A stretch of DNA of 64,000 bases from Planococcus sp. MSAK28401 (GCF_018283455.1 NZ_JAAMTH010000001.1:2895501-2959500), one strand, 5' to 3'; shown: positions 51,302 through 59,832, counted from the stretch's first letter. Notes: generated from the letters alone by a model not told the origin. Program-made: numbers and translations.

Positions 51302-52177
51302 ATGTCAAAAGATAAATACGAAAAGATCCATGACCAAATCGACCCGCAGGAGCAAGACCATCAGCCAGGGGTAGAAAGCGAAATGTCCCCGGAACCGATA
51401 TATGACGACGAAAATTATAAAGGCGCAGGCAAGTTGGCAGGAAAAGTCGCGTTGATCACAGGGGGCGACAGCGGCATCGGCCGCGCCGTTGCGATCGCTT
51501 ACGCTAAAGAAGGCGCAAACATCGCCATCGCCTATTTGGACGAACACGATGACGCCGATAAAACCATCGAAGCCGTGAAATCTTACGGAGCAGAAGCCCA
51601 GAAATTTGCAACGGACGTGAGCCAAGTGGAAAACTGCCACCAATTAGTCGTGGATATCATCGCTGAATTCGGGCAATTGAACATCCTTGTCAATAATGCG
51701 GGCAAGCAATTCCCAACAGAAGATTTCCTTGATATCAGTCCGGGGCAATTGCATGAAACTTTTGAGACGAATATTTACAGCATGTTTTATTTGTCCCAAG
51801 CAGCATTGCCGCATCTCTCCAAAGGAGACAGCATTATCAATACATCCTCCGTGACGGCTTATCGCGGATCACCCGCACTCATCGATTATTCGTCTACAAA
51901 AGGCGCAATCACCAGCTTTACGCGCTCACTGGCGGCCAATGTTAGCGAACAGGGCATCCGTGTCAATTCAGTAGCGCCAGGCCCGATTTGGACGCCGTTA
52001 ATTCCTGCCACATTCGACGCCGAAAAATCTGGCAAGCAAGGCGAAGGCACACCGTTAGAACGCCGCGGGCAGCCAGCCGAACTTGCTCCGGCATACGTTT
52101 ATCTTGCTTCCACTGATTCCACATATGTGACCGGCCAGGCAATCCATGTAAACGGCGGAGACTTCATCACTTCATAA
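51302..52177 (+). CDS. short-chain dehydrogenase/reductase, general stress type (YhxC/YdaD-like)
   Basis: A 291-residue NAD(P)-dependent oxidoreductase. A 45-residue polar leader (DQIDPQEQDHQPGVESEMSP) typical of the YhxC/YdaD/YghA group precedes the Rossmann core with VALITGGDSGIGRAVA (about residues 49-64), NILVNNAGKQFP and catalytic Ser-Tyr-Lys in NTSSVTAYRG and IDYSSTKGAI. The D in GGDSGIG favours this subgroup. The substrate is unknown. GGAGGACGCTTAC precedes the ATG, and a sigma-B promoter lies just upstream, as for B. subtilis ydaD. Confidence 0.88.
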   Translation: MSKDKYEKIHDQIDPQEQDHQPGVESEMSPEPIYDDENYKGAGKLAGKVALITGGDSGIGRAVAIAYAKEGANIAIAYLDEHDDADKTIEAVKSYGAEAQKFATDVSQVENCHQLVVDIIAEFGQLNILVNNAGKQFPTEDFLDISPGQLHETFETNIYSMFYLSQAALPHLSKGDSIINTSSVTAYRGSPALIDYSSTKGAITSFTRSLAANVSEQGIRVNSVAPGPIWTPLIPATFDAEKSGKQGEGTPLERRGQPAELAPAYVYLASTDSTYVTGQAIHVNGGDFITS

Positions 52178-52193
52178 TATTCCAGACCAACAG

Positions 52194-52224
52194 TAAGCCG
52201 GCCACTCCATGTGGCCGGCTTTTC
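52194..52224 (+). terminator. terminator
   Basis: Eleven-base-pair stem AAGCCGGCCAC/GTGGCCGGCTT followed by TTTT. Confidence 0.8.
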
Positions 52225-52915
52225 AAATCGTTTCTTTTACAGGCGGATAGAACCGTGTTTTCTGCAGCGCCGAGAAATGGGCTAGCGGCGCTTCCGCATT
52301 CCATTCAACCGGAAGAAATGCGGCAAGCGAATTTTTGGCAATTTCTGCATGGACCTTTTGCAGTTGCCACGGCGCATGTACAATATCCACGCGGTACAGG
52401 GCCGATTTTGGCTTTGTCCATAAACAATAACGTTCCGTCAGCCATCGCTCGAGCTCTGATGACTCCAGTATTCCGGCGCTTGGCGTGAAGCCCACCTGGA
52501 AACTCTCGCCAATAGCTGGTTTAGCGAGGCGGCTCGTAAATACATAACGCCTGTCTTTTTTCACTACTTTCATGCGGGCATACCGATAAAGAAGAAATCC
52601 TCCTGAACTCGCCGCTTTTACTGCTAGCAGGCTATCGGCATCCAAGCTGAAAAAATAGACGCCAGACCGGCCCTTATATTTTACATATGTTCTTACATTC
52701 AATTCACGGTATCTCCCGACAATGGGAAATGGCAAGGAAAAGCGCAGGCGTGTGTGATCGGCAATAAACGGAACGACGCCGACCCACGCTCGGCCTTCAA
52801 ACAAATCAATTTCGAGTTCTGCCGGCACAAACGGCCGCAGTGTATTGGGCGCAATCGGCCAATGCAAAAAAACAAGATCTCGCCATGTCTGCGCCATAAT
52901 CCAAGGCTGTTTCAT
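52223..52915 (-). CDS. DUF2071 (YqjF-like) protein
   Basis: A 230-residue protein with the YqjF signature: QTWRDLVFLHWPIAPNTLRPFVPAELEIDLFEGRAWVGVVPF at the start in pieces, then ELNVRTYVKYKGRSGVYFFSLDADSLLAV and LTERYCLWTKPKSALYRVDIVHAPW. The fold is probably beta-rich and related to acetoacetate decarboxylase; biochemical function is unknown. It has no signal peptide. The stop lies next to the terminator of the convergent SDR gene. The Shine-Dalgarno is AAGGGGGAGT. Confidence 0.82.
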   Translation of the reverse strand: MKQPWIMAQTWRDLVFLHWPIAPNTLRPFVPAELEIDLFEGRAWVGVVPFIADHTRLRFSLPFPIVGRYRELNVRTYVKYKGRSGVYFFSLDADSLLAVKAASSGGFLLYRYARMKVVKKDRRYVFTSRLAKPAIGESFQVGFTPSAGILESSELERWLTERYCLWTKPKSALYRVDIVHAPWQLQKVHAEIAKNSLAAFLPVEWNAEAPLAHFSALQKTRFYPPVKETI

Positions 52916-52945
52916 CTATACTCCCCCTTAAAAATATTCATAATG

Positions 52946-52978
52946 AAACGGGACGAAGAATTTTTCTTCGTCCCTTTT
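52946..52978 (-). terminator. terminator of the manganese catalase operon
   Basis: Eleven-base-pair stem GGGACGAAGAA/TTCTTCGTCCC. Confidence 0.8.
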
Positions 52979-52985
52979 CATTCAT

Positions 52986-53816
52986 CTATCCTTTTAATTT
53001 GTCTTCAGGCAGCGTGTCATGCGACTCAAGCGGCCCTGGCTTCAACTTGGGCTTTTGCCCGAAAGCTTGTGCCTGTTCGTATTTGAACGGATGGCCGTCC
53101 GGTGCATTGCCGCTCATCCATGGTAATGATGCACTGTCTTCGCCTTCCGAGAAATTATAAAGCGTGTGGGAATATTCGGTCGCTTCCCACTCTGGAGGCA
53201 CGGTAGAAGGTGTGATCACGCCCCCTTCTTTTTCTTCCAAATCGCGTATCGCTGCGATCCACTGGTTTTGATGCATCGTATCGCGAGCCAGCAGGAATGA
53301 CAGTAGATCTTTTACGCCTTTGTCATCCGTCAAGCTGTACAAACGGGCCACTTGCAGGCGGCCTTGCGATTCTGCGTTGACATTGGCACGGAAGTCGGCA
53401 AGCAAATTGCCGCTTGCGATGATGTATCCGCCACTCCATGGCACCCCGGCACTGTTCTCCGGCGTTGCCCCGAGGCCTGAAACAATCGCATGGTGCGGGT
53501 TCATTCCGCCCATGATGGCTCCGATCACCGGGTCGCTCGCCGCTTTCTCTTGTTCATAAACCGGCGCGCCTTCAAGCAATTGGGCCACCATGGTGGCGAG
53601 CATTTCGATATGCCCGAGCTCTTCTGTCCCAGTGTCCATCAGCAAATCTTTGTATTTTTCGTTCCCTCTCGTATTCCACCCTTGGAACAAATACTGCATC
53701 GCTACAGACATTTCGCCGAACTGGCCGCCGATGACTTCCTGCAATTGCTTCGCAAATATCGGGTCCGGTTTATCCGGCTTGGCTTCGAATTGAAGTTCTT
53801 TTCTATTAAAAAACAT
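52986..53816 (-). CDS. manganese catalase
   Basis: A 276-residue dimanganese catalase (YdbD-like). The five metal ligands are all in place: E35 (GEMSVAMQY), E66 and H69 (EELGHIE), E149 (NAESQGRL) and H182 (DTMHQNQW), numbered almost as in Lactobacillus plantarum. It destroys hydrogen peroxide without haem. The CotJC-type spore coat relatives are shorter; the long C-terminal tail (FKYEQAQAFGQKPKLKPGP) marks the full catalase group. It lies 35 bases downstream of the repeat-protein gene and shares its sigma-B promoter. Confidence 0.93.
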   Translation of the reverse strand: MFFNRKELQFEAKPDKPDPIFAKQLQEVIGGQFGEMSVAMQYLFQGWNTRGNEKYKDLLMDTGTEELGHIEMLATMVAQLLEGAPVYEQEKAASDPVIGAIMGGMNPHHAIVSGLGATPENSAGVPWSGGYIIASGNLLADFRANVNAESQGRLQVARLYSLTDDKGVKDLLSFLLARDTMHQNQWIAAIRDLEEKEGGVITPSTVPPEWEATEYSHTLYNFSEGEDSASLPWMSGNAPDGHPFKYEQAQAFGQKPKLKPGPLESHDTLPEDKLKG

Positions 53817-53851
53817 TTAACTTCCTCCTCGTATTTTTCGGGTTATTTATC

Positions 53852-54127
53852 TTAATCTATCCGTCCTTGACTGTCTTTCTTGGTGTCTTTTGGATGTCCG
53901 CCATCATAGTCGGAATCATTTCCTCCAGCATTGAACGTTTTCTTTCGCTGTTCGTTTTTTTCGTTTCCTTGTGTTTCGCCAACTCTGCCTTCACTGCCAG
54001 GAGTGCTGTCCTGGGGTTGCCCGCCGTCGTAATCCGAGCTATTGCTCCCCGCATTGAACTGCTTATTTTCTTTATCCGGGTTCTCATGATTTTCAGGTCC
54101 TTCACGCTGGTTATGATCTGTGCCCAT
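53852..54127 (-). CDS. 91-residue hydrophilic protein with two tandem motifs
   Basis: A disordered, acidic protein rich in N, G, D, Q and E. The 18-residue unit QFNAGSNSSDYDGGQPQD recurs about 40 residues later as TFNAGGNDSDYDGGHPKD, so the protein is an internal duplication. No family is recognised. AAGGAGGCGTAACG precedes the ATG, a sigma-B promoter lies 45-70 bases upstream, and the manganese catalase follows after 35 bases, so it is the first gene of a stress operon. The repeated acidic SDYDGG could bind metal, for example manganese, but this is speculation. Confidence 0.7.
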   Translation of the reverse strand: MGTDHNQREGPENHENPDKENKQFNAGSNSSDYDGGQPQDSTPGSEGRVGETQGNEKNEQRKKTFNAGGNDSDYDGGHPKDTKKDSQGRID

Positions 54128-54172
54128 CGTTACGCCTCCTTGGAAAATCTGGAATTTATATTCCCTAATAAT

Positions 54173-54197
54173 CTACCCAGCATTGAAAGGCTAAAAC
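54173..54197 (-). promoter_or_regulatory. sigma-B promoter of the manganese catalase operon
   Basis: On the minus strand GTTTTA, 13 bases, GGGTAG. Confidence 0.65.
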
Positions 54198-54302
54198 CAA
54201 ATAAACTTTGTTTTCAGTTAATTAACCAAATAGTAATATTATCGTTTTTACAACAGATTAAAAAGCAACCTTAAAATTCCTTTTATTGTAAATACGAACG
54301 CA

Positions 54303-54335
54303 TAAAAAAGCCTCATTCTACCTGAACGAGGCTTA
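54303..54335 (-). terminator. terminator of the LOV-STAS gene
   Basis: Stem AAGCCTC..TTC/GAA..GAGGCTT followed by TTTTTT on the minus strand. Confidence 0.85.
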
Positions 54336-54348
54336 TCAATTATTCAAT

Positions 54349-55122
54349 CTATTCATTAATGCTAGCTAATGCCTTCTCGATGCTCGAATAAGTTTTCAGC
54401 ATATTGTCCCGTTCCAGATCGCGCACCAATTCGGTTGCCGCTTGCGGAGTAACTCCAGTGATGTACATATGGCTCCCCATAATGCGCAGTGCTTCGCAAA
54501 TTTGTGTAAACCAATGGAGCGGAGATTCCTCGTCCCACGTCAATCCTGTAATATCGAGAAGCGCATGTTCAATTCGATGCTCGCTGACGTATTCGCATAG
54601 CTTCACTTTTAATGCTTCAAAACGTTGCAGGCTCATCGTTCCAACCAATGCCACTGTCGCAACGTTTGGCTGTATCGATAAAATTGGCAACATCAGTTTC
54701 TCTATTTCACTTTCATTAGCGGTAATCGCTTCTTGCTGCAAAGTTTCAATTGTAATGTCCGTCTGGGTACCGATAAAATAGAGCTTTCCTTCAACAGTCA
54801 CCGGCGAAATCGCCAGGCGGTTCCAAAACGGCAGTCCATCTTTTCGGTAATTGCGCAAAATCACTGTCGCTTTCTCCTGCTTTTTAATCGCTTGCCGAAT
54901 TTGGTCAACGGCTTCAGGAGCTGTTTTCGGGCCCTGCAGGAAACGGCAGTTCTGACCGAGCAGTTCTTCTTTGCCATAACCGGTCATTTCCGTAAATGTG
55001 TGATTAGCATAAATGATTGGATTGTCTTCTTGTGCAGGATCCGTGACAATGGTGCCGACTTTGCTGCCATCTAGCATGGCTTCAAGCAGCTGAATCTGTG
55101 TACCCACTTCCATTTTTTCCAT
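54349..55122 (-). CDS. ytvA: LOV-STAS blue-light receptor (YtvA-like)
   Basis: A 257-residue photoreceptor. The N-terminal LOV/PAS domain (about residues 12-125) has the flavin motif GQNCRFLQGP with photo-adduct Cys59, plus NYRKDGLPFWNRLAISPV and FIGTQTDIT. A linker helix leads to a C-terminal STAS domain (about 148-255; VATVALVGTM, HALLDITGLTWDE). B. subtilis YtvA acts in the stressosome to activate sigma-B on blue light. That suits a genome region rich in sigma-B promoters, linking the sensor to its output. The ATG follows GAGGTGAACTAATTTAT. Confidence 0.93.
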   Translation of the reverse strand: MEKMEVGTQIQLLEAMLDGSKVGTIVTDPAQEDNPIIYANHTFTEMTGYGKEELLGQNCRFLQGPKTAPEAVDQIRQAIKKQEKATVILRNYRKDGLPFWNRLAISPVTVEGKLYFIGTQTDITIETLQQEAITANESEIEKLMLPILSIQPNVATVALVGTMSLQRFEALKVKLCEYVSEHRIEHALLDITGLTWDEESPLHWFTQICEALRIMGSHMYITGVTPQAATELVRDLERDNMLKTYSSIEKALASINE

Positions 55123-55151
55123 ATAAATTAGTTCACCTCAAATTTTTACTC

Positions 55152-55180
55152 ATATTATTTTAGCACAGCTTTGGATGCAA
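55152..55180 (-). promoter_or_regulatory. sigma-A promoter of ytvA
   Basis: On the minus strand TTGCAT, 17 bases, TAATAT, 30 bases before the start. Confidence 0.6.
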
Positions 55181-55201
55181 CCAAAACTGGGGCACCCGGA
55201 A

Positions 55202-55226
55202 GTTTCAGGAATCCGTCAAAGGGTAA
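55202..55226 (+). promoter_or_regulatory. sigma-B promoter of the DJ-1/Hsp31-type gene
   Basis: GTTTCA, 13 bases, GGGTAA, 43 bases upstream of the ATG. Confidence 0.75.
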
Positions 55227-55269
55227 ATGTACAACAAGAGCTTTCTAAAGAAATGGAGAGGATACCCAA

Positions 55270-55974
55270 ATGGCAAAAGTATTGGCAGTATTATCAAGCG
55301 GCTATTCAAATGAAGAGCATAATTACGTAACCGGCTGGTGGGCAGAAGAATTATTCGAGCCTTTATCGGAACTTGAAAAAGCGGGCCACTCTGTAGGGTT
55401 GGCTTCGATTGACGGCGGCAAACCGGTCGTCGATCCCTTGAGCCTCGATAAGGCTTATGATCCCGACGGCAAATATAAGAAATTATACGATTCCGGCATC
55501 GCAGATAAGACCACACCGGTCGTGGATGTCCGAGCAAGTGATTACGATGCCATCATGATTGTCGGCGGCCACGGCGCGATGTTCGACTTAGCGCATGATG
55601 AAAATCTGCATGCCGTCATCAATGTCGTTCATGAAACAGGCGGCATCGTTTCCGCTGTCTGCCACGGACCGGCTCCGCTGGCTTTCACAAAAACGAAAGA
55701 TGGCAAGCCCTTATTGCAAGGGTTGAAAGTGACAGGATATCCGAATGATATGGAACCTGAGGAAGTCGACGGGCTATTGCCATTCAGCCTTGAAGACGAA
55801 ATGGCCAAAATTGCGCAATACGACAAGGGCGATGGCCAAGACGAATACTTTGTTTGGGGCAGCGACCGCCTCCTGACTGGCCGCGATCCTGGTTCCTCAC
55901 AAGCATTCGGCCATGAACTGGCGAAGAAACTGACCGAAATGGAAGAGCATCAACTCGACAAGCACTTGGACTAA
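55270..55974 (+). CDS. DJ-1/PfpI superfamily protein, Hsp31-like
   Basis: A 234-residue cytosolic protein. The nucleophile elbow is SAVCHGPAPL (Cys131, His132), with the acidic partner near Glu29 in WWAEELFEPL and the loop IMIVGGHGAMFDLAHD. The long form with LSLDKAYDPDGKYKKLY belongs to the Hsp31/HchA-like group, with members reported as chaperones and glutathione-independent glyoxalases. The AAAGAAATGGAGAGGATACCCA leader contains the ribosome binding site. A sigma-B promoter lies upstream, and a small membrane protein gene follows after 59 bases. Confidence 0.88.
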   Translation: MAKVLAVLSSGYSNEEHNYVTGWWAEELFEPLSELEKAGHSVGLASIDGGKPVVDPLSLDKAYDPDGKYKKLYDSGIADKTTPVVDVRASDYDAIMIVGGHGAMFDLAHDENLHAVINVVHETGGIVSAVCHGPAPLAFTKTKDGKPLLQGLKVTGYPNDMEPEEVDGLLPFSLEDEMAKIAQYDKGDGQDEYFVWGSDRLLTGRDPGSSQAFGHELAKKLTEMEEHQLDKHLD

Positions 55975-56033
55975 TCATGCGCTTGAAGCAATAAGCTCAA
56001 CAATGATACCAACTATATGGAGGAGGAAATGGA

Positions 56034-56261
56034 ATGGATAATAAAAACAATCAAAATGAACAAGACAGGGAACAGGAATACATGAAAACGAGTAAGCAGG
56101 AGGTGGACCACAAGACGCCACAGCATAAACAAGGTCTTGAAGAGCCGAAGAGAACAGGCTATCCGCCATTGCAGCTGGGACTGATCATTTTTGGCATCGC
56201 TGTTTTGGTAATTGTTGGATTTGCCATCGGTTTCGACTGGTTCGGCTTGTTCGGGAATTAA
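56034..56261 (+). CDS. 75-residue single-pass membrane protein, unknown
   Basis: A charged N-terminus (about 45 residues, rich in N, Q, K, E) followed by one hydrophobic segment LQLGLIIFGIAVLVIVGFAIGF (about 47-68) and a short tail FDWFGLFGN. It is a probable inner membrane protein with the N-terminus inside. GGAGGAGGAAATGGA precedes the ATG. Cotranscribed with the Hsp31-like gene and ended by a strong terminator, so it is probably sigma-B controlled. I do not recognise a family. Confidence 0.65.
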   Translation: MDNKNNQNEQDREQEYMKTSKQEVDHKTPQHKQGLEEPKRTGYPPLQLGLIIFGIAVLVIVGFAIGFDWFGLFGN

Positions 56262-56281
56262 TTGCATTGCAAGAATCACGC

Positions 56282-56321
56282 AAAAGCGGCGGACAGGAAA
56301 TTCCTGTCCGCCGCTTTTTTT
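56282..56321. terminator. bidirectional terminator
   Basis: Perfect long stem AAAGCGGCGGACAGGAA paired with its complement, flanked by A and T runs, between convergent genes. Confidence 0.95.
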
Positions 56322-56331
56322 GTATGCCCTG

Positions 56332-57504
56332 TTAAATTTGCTCGCTCAACTGAACTTCAAATGTTTTCAATTCGCCGTTCCGGTAAGCTTTGACCGTTAC
56401 AGGCCCTTCTTCCACTTCCGTATAAAGATACTGACGGAGCTCCAAGACAGAAGAAACGGTTTGGCCATTCAATTCAATGATGGTATCTTTCGCTTCGATT
56501 CCTGCTTTATCCGCGCTGGATCCTTCTTGTACCGATTGGACGACGATACCGTCTTCCACTTCACTCGGAAGATTCAATTCCGCATTTCTGATTTCTGCAG
56601 GTACTTGTTCCAACTCAAGCAATGCAACGCCTAAAGACGGACGGGAAACTTCCCCTTCTCCTTCAAGTTCTGAGATGATCGGGATTGCTGAATTGATCGG
56701 AATGGCGAGTCCAATGCCTTCTACTGCGTCCTGTGCGATTTTCATCGAGTTGATGCCGATGACTTGGCCTTGGGCATTCAATAATGCACCGCCGCTATTG
56801 CCGGGATTAATCGCGGCATCGGTTTGAAGCACTTCTGACTGCCAATCTTCCTGGCCGTCTTTATTGATATCGATCGGGATAGCGCGTTCTGTCCCCGAAA
56901 TGACGCCTGTTGTCACCGACCCAGAAAATTGAAGGCCAAGCGGGTTGCCGATTGCAATGACCGGTTCTCCTGATTTAAGCACTGAGGAGTCGCCGAAGTC
57001 TGCAACTGTTTCAATCTGTGCTCCAGGGACTTTCAGGACAGCGAGGTCGGTCCATACATCCGAACCGAGCACTTCCGCCTCGAGCTCTTCGCCGTTTGCC
57101 AAGGTTACGACGACCTCTTTAGCGCCCTCCACAACGTGGTGGTTCGTGACAATGAATGCATCGTCCCCTTGTTTTTTATAGATGACGCCAGATCCTGCCC
57201 CTGCTTCTTGTGTAGACGTTTGGGCAAATGGATTATTGCCCGCTTGCAGGTTGGATACGCCGACCACAGCATCTGCCGTCGCGTCAACGGTTTCTGTGAC
57301 GTCTGTCGTGACAATTGCCGATTCGCTTTGCAGTTCACTGCTTTGGACTCCGGCAGTGGCGGATTCCGTTTCACCCAAATCGGTTCCAGTGACCAGCGTG
57401 CCTACCAGCAACGCACCTGCCAATACGCCTCCGAAACTGGAAGCCATATAACGTTTCAACGGATTCTTCTGATTGTTTTGCGGTGTTGTATTGTAGTAGC
57501 CCAT
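56332..57504 (-). CDS. htrA: HtrA/DegP-type serine protease with PDZ domain
   Basis: A 390-residue membrane-anchored protease. After a cytoplasmic start and one membrane segment (about 20-42) comes a trypsin-like domain with catalytic His in FIVTNHHVVEGA, Asp in VWTDLAVLKV and Ser in NPGNSGGALLN. A C-terminal PDZ domain (about 290-390; PSLGVALLEL, VVQSVQEGSSADKAGI, GELKTFEVQL) follows. It degrades misfolded secreted proteins at the outer membrane face. A two-component system lies directly upstream on the same strand, as with CssRS and HtrB in B. subtilis, although there the genes diverge. Confidence 0.92.
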   Translation of the reverse strand: MGYYNTTPQNNQKNPLKRYMASSFGGVLAGALLVGTLVTGTDLGETESATAGVQSSELQSESAIVTTDVTETVDATADAVVGVSNLQAGNNPFAQTSTQEAGAGSGVIYKKQGDDAFIVTNHHVVEGAKEVVVTLANGEELEAEVLGSDVWTDLAVLKVPGAQIETVADFGDSSVLKSGEPVIAIGNPLGLQFSGSVTTGVISGTERAIPIDINKDGQEDWQSEVLQTDAAINPGNSGGALLNAQGQVIGINSMKIAQDAVEGIGLAIPINSAIPIISELEGEGEVSRPSLGVALLELEQVPAEIRNAELNLPSEVEDGIVVQSVQEGSSADKAGIEAKDTIIELNGQTVSSVLELRQYLYTEVEEGPVTVKAYRNGELKTFEVQLSEQI

Positions 57505-57639
57505 TATTTTTCCATCCCCTTAATGATTGTTTGTCGTTTGCCTTGTGGCTTTCGATATTCTTATCATACAAAGCAGATATGAAAAAATTATGACCAAACA
57601 TGCAACAGAAATGTAAAGTTTTTGCGGTGTCCAAATGCC

Positions 57640-57672
57640 CAAAAGCCTACCGGAACAACCGGCAGGCTTTAA
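57640..57672 (-). terminator. terminator of the two-component system
   Basis: Stem AAAGCCTACCGG/CCGGCAGGCTTT with T run on the minus strand. Confidence 0.8.
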
Positions 57673-57678
57673 GTATTT

Positions 57679-59094
57679 TCATGGCTTATTTGATTGTTTA
57701 TGAGGCAGGCGAATCGTGAATTTGGTTCCGCGCCCTTTTTCGCTTTCTACCGAGATTTCTCCGTCGTGCAAATTGACCAATTGGCGAACGATGGAAAGGC
57801 CGAGCCCGAACTGGCCGCTTCCACGCGACATGTCCGCTTTGTAGAAGCGCCGCCAAATCATCTCCAGTTCCTCGACTTCGATGCCGTCTCCGGTATCTTC
57901 CACTTCCAGCACAGAGACGCCCGATTCCGCACGGGCGCGAAGGAAAATGTCGCCGTTTTCGGTGAATTGGATGCTATTTTTGACGATATTCACCAGGATT
58001 TGAATCAACCGGTCCATATCCCCATAAATCATCTCACCTGGATCGGCTTCGATCAACAAGCGATCGCCTTTTTCGTTTGCTTGCAATTGCAGCTGCTCTT
58101 GGATAATTTCCAAGAGTTCGGCCGCTTCGATTTCCTCTTTCATGAGCGTCACTTGATTTGACCGGATCTTCTCATAATCCAGGTTTTCATTGACGAGGCG
58201 CATGAGCCGCTTCGTCTCATCACTTACAAGACGGATGCCTTTTTCGCGCTGCTGTTCTTCGATCATGCCGCTCTTCAAGCCTTCGATGATGCCGGCAATG
58301 GTCGTAAGTGGCGTTCTCATTTCATGCGAGACATCAGCCATGAAGCGTCGTCTGCGGTTTTCGAGCTGTTCGATTTCTTCGCTGGAACGCTGCAGCTTAT
58401 CGGCCATCATATTGAAGTCATGCGCCAAATCCCCAAATTCGTCAAAATTCGATTCAGGTAAATTCACTTGGTAATGCCCTTCGCTGATCATCGACGTTGC
58501 TTTGCGCATACGCTGCAGCCGCGTCACATGGATTTTGGCCAGCAAGAGGCTGAGCAGCAAGGCGAACGGCAAAGAAATGGCGATCACTGCGACAAGCGTC
58601 CGATTCAATTCTCCCACCATTTCCCGGATGCCGCTTACAGGCGAAGCCAATAATACGCCTCCTGCAAGCGTGCTGCCTTCCACATAAGGCAACGCGACGA
58701 ATGTCATCGACCGCTCAAAGCGTTCGACATCCCGGTAGACGACCAAGGTTTCGCCGCGCTCGATGACATTCCATTCCTCCGGCGTCAATTCGACCGACGG
58801 AAAATTGCCGTTAATCGGATAAAGGATCCGGCTTTGCTGATCGAAGACGATGAAATTGATGTTCTGCGCTTCAAGCACCGTTACATAGGCTTGCAAATCC
58901 GTCCCTGGGCGCGCCTGTTCCAGTTCCTGGAGAATCTGTTCGCCGTAGCGCTCCAATTCCTCCGCCTTGTCCGAATACGCCACCCGCTCACCGTAAAAAA
59001 TGAATAGCGTGCTTAAAATGGCCACTGCAAACAACAAAACGCCCATATGGCTCGCGATCAATTGATAGAAATACTTAACCCGCAAGTTCTTCAA
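57679..59094 (-). CDS. sensor histidine kinase
   Basis: A 471-residue membrane kinase. It has a membrane segment (about residues 12-35), an extracytoplasmic sensor domain (36-165), a second membrane segment (166-187), HAMP (about 188-240), phospho-acceptor His257 in FMADVSHEMRTPL, then N box NIVKNSIQFTENG, G1 DTGDGIEVEE and G2 GLGLSIVRQL. The start is TTG 59094, which overlaps the response regulator end by 20 bases with GGAG 12 bases upstream. Its neighbour is htrA, so I infer a secretion-stress (CssS-like) role, but sequence alone does not show this. Confidence 0.88.
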   Translation of the reverse strand: MKNLRVKYFYQLIASHMGVLLFAVAILSTLFIFYGERVAYSDKAEELERYGEQILQELEQARPGTDLQAYVTVLEAQNINFIVFDQQSRILYPINGNFPSVELTPEEWNVIERGETLVVYRDVERFERSMTFVALPYVEGSTLAGGVLLASPVSGIREMVGELNRTLVAVIAISLPFALLLSLLLAKIHVTRLQRMRKATSMISEGHYQVNLPESNFDEFGDLAHDFNMMADKLQRSSEEIEQLENRRRRFMADVSHEMRTPLTTIAGIIEGLKSGMIEEQQREKGIRLVSDETKRLMRLVNENLDYEKIRSNQVTLMKEEIEAAELLEIIQEQLQLQANEKGDRLLIEADPGEMIYGDMDRLIQILVNIVKNSIQFTENGDIFLRARAESGVSVLEVEDTGDGIEVEELEMIWRRFYKADMSRGSGQFGLGLSIVRQLVNLHDGEISVESEKGRGTKFTIRLPHKQSNKP

Positions 59095-59755
59095 ATTTAT
59101 AGCCCACTCCCCACACCGTATGGAAGAGCTGGTCCCCTTCCGGAATTTTCTTGCGCAGCCGTTTGATATGGACATCTACTGTCCGTTCATCACCGTAGAA
59201 CTGATAGCCCCAAACTTGTTCAAGCAATTGCTCCCGGCTGAATACTTGCTTCGGATGCTGCAGGAAAAAGACCAGCAGATCGAATTCCTTCGGCGTTAGA
59301 TTGTCGATCGCTTGGCCGTCTTTGACGACTTCGCGTGTTTCTTTCCTGACATGGAAATGGGATGTGCGGATGCCGTCCCCGGCCGCTTCATCTTTTCGCG
59401 CCCTTCTGGTCACCGCTTTGATGCGCGCCATCAAGGTCAAAGGGCTGAACGGCTTCGTCACGTAATCATCTGCTCCCATTTCAAAACCGATTACTTGGTC
59501 GGATTCACTGTCTTTCGCTGTCAGCATAATGATGGGCACTTCGCTTCCCGTCTCGCGGATTTTCCGGCACAGCGCGATGCCGTCCATTCCCGGAAGCATC
59601 CAATCCAGGATCAACAGGTCGAAATCCTCTTCCTGGAATTTACGGTAGCCTTCCAGCCCATCTCCAGCGAATTCACCTTCTAGCCCTTCTTTTGAAAAAA
59701 ACAATTCCAACATCGAGCTGACACTCGGGTTATCTTCTACTACTAAAATTTTCAT
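59075..59755 (-). CDS. OmpR-family response regulator
   Basis: A 226-residue regulator. The receiver domain has phospho-acceptor D51 in LLILDWMLPGMDG, acidic ED at 7-8, and the Lys in VTKPFSP. The winged helix (about 135-226) shows NLTPKEFDLLVFFLQHPKQVFSREQLLEQVWGY and ERTVDVHIKRLRKKI. It pairs with the kinase whose gene overlaps its end. ATG 59755 follows GGAGGTGGAATC. A HAMP-kinase partner and adjacent htrA point to envelope-stress control; the B. subtilis relative could equally be YkoG or YclJ. Confidence 0.9.
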   Translation of the reverse strand: MKILVVEDNPSVSSMLELFFSKEGLEGEFAGDGLEGYRKFQEEDFDLLILDWMLPGMDGIALCRKIRETGSEVPIIMLTAKDSESDQVIGFEMGADDYVTKPFSPLTLMARIKAVTRRARKDEAAGDGIRTSHFHVRKETREVVKDGQAIDNLTPKEFDLLVFFLQHPKQVFSREQLLEQVWGYQFYGDERTVDVHIKRLRKKIPEGDQLFHTVWGVGYKFEELAG

Positions 59756-59795
59756 GATTCCACCTCCAAGTTCCGCTCTCCTGTGTGTACAAAAT

Positions 59796-59825
59796 CCAAA
59801 AAGCCGCCCTGAAAACGGGGCGGCC
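59796..59825 (-). terminator. terminator of the GTPase gene
   Basis: Stem GCCGCCC/GGGCGGC followed by TTTTT on the minus strand. Confidence 0.8.
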
Positions 59826-59832
59826 ACATGGT

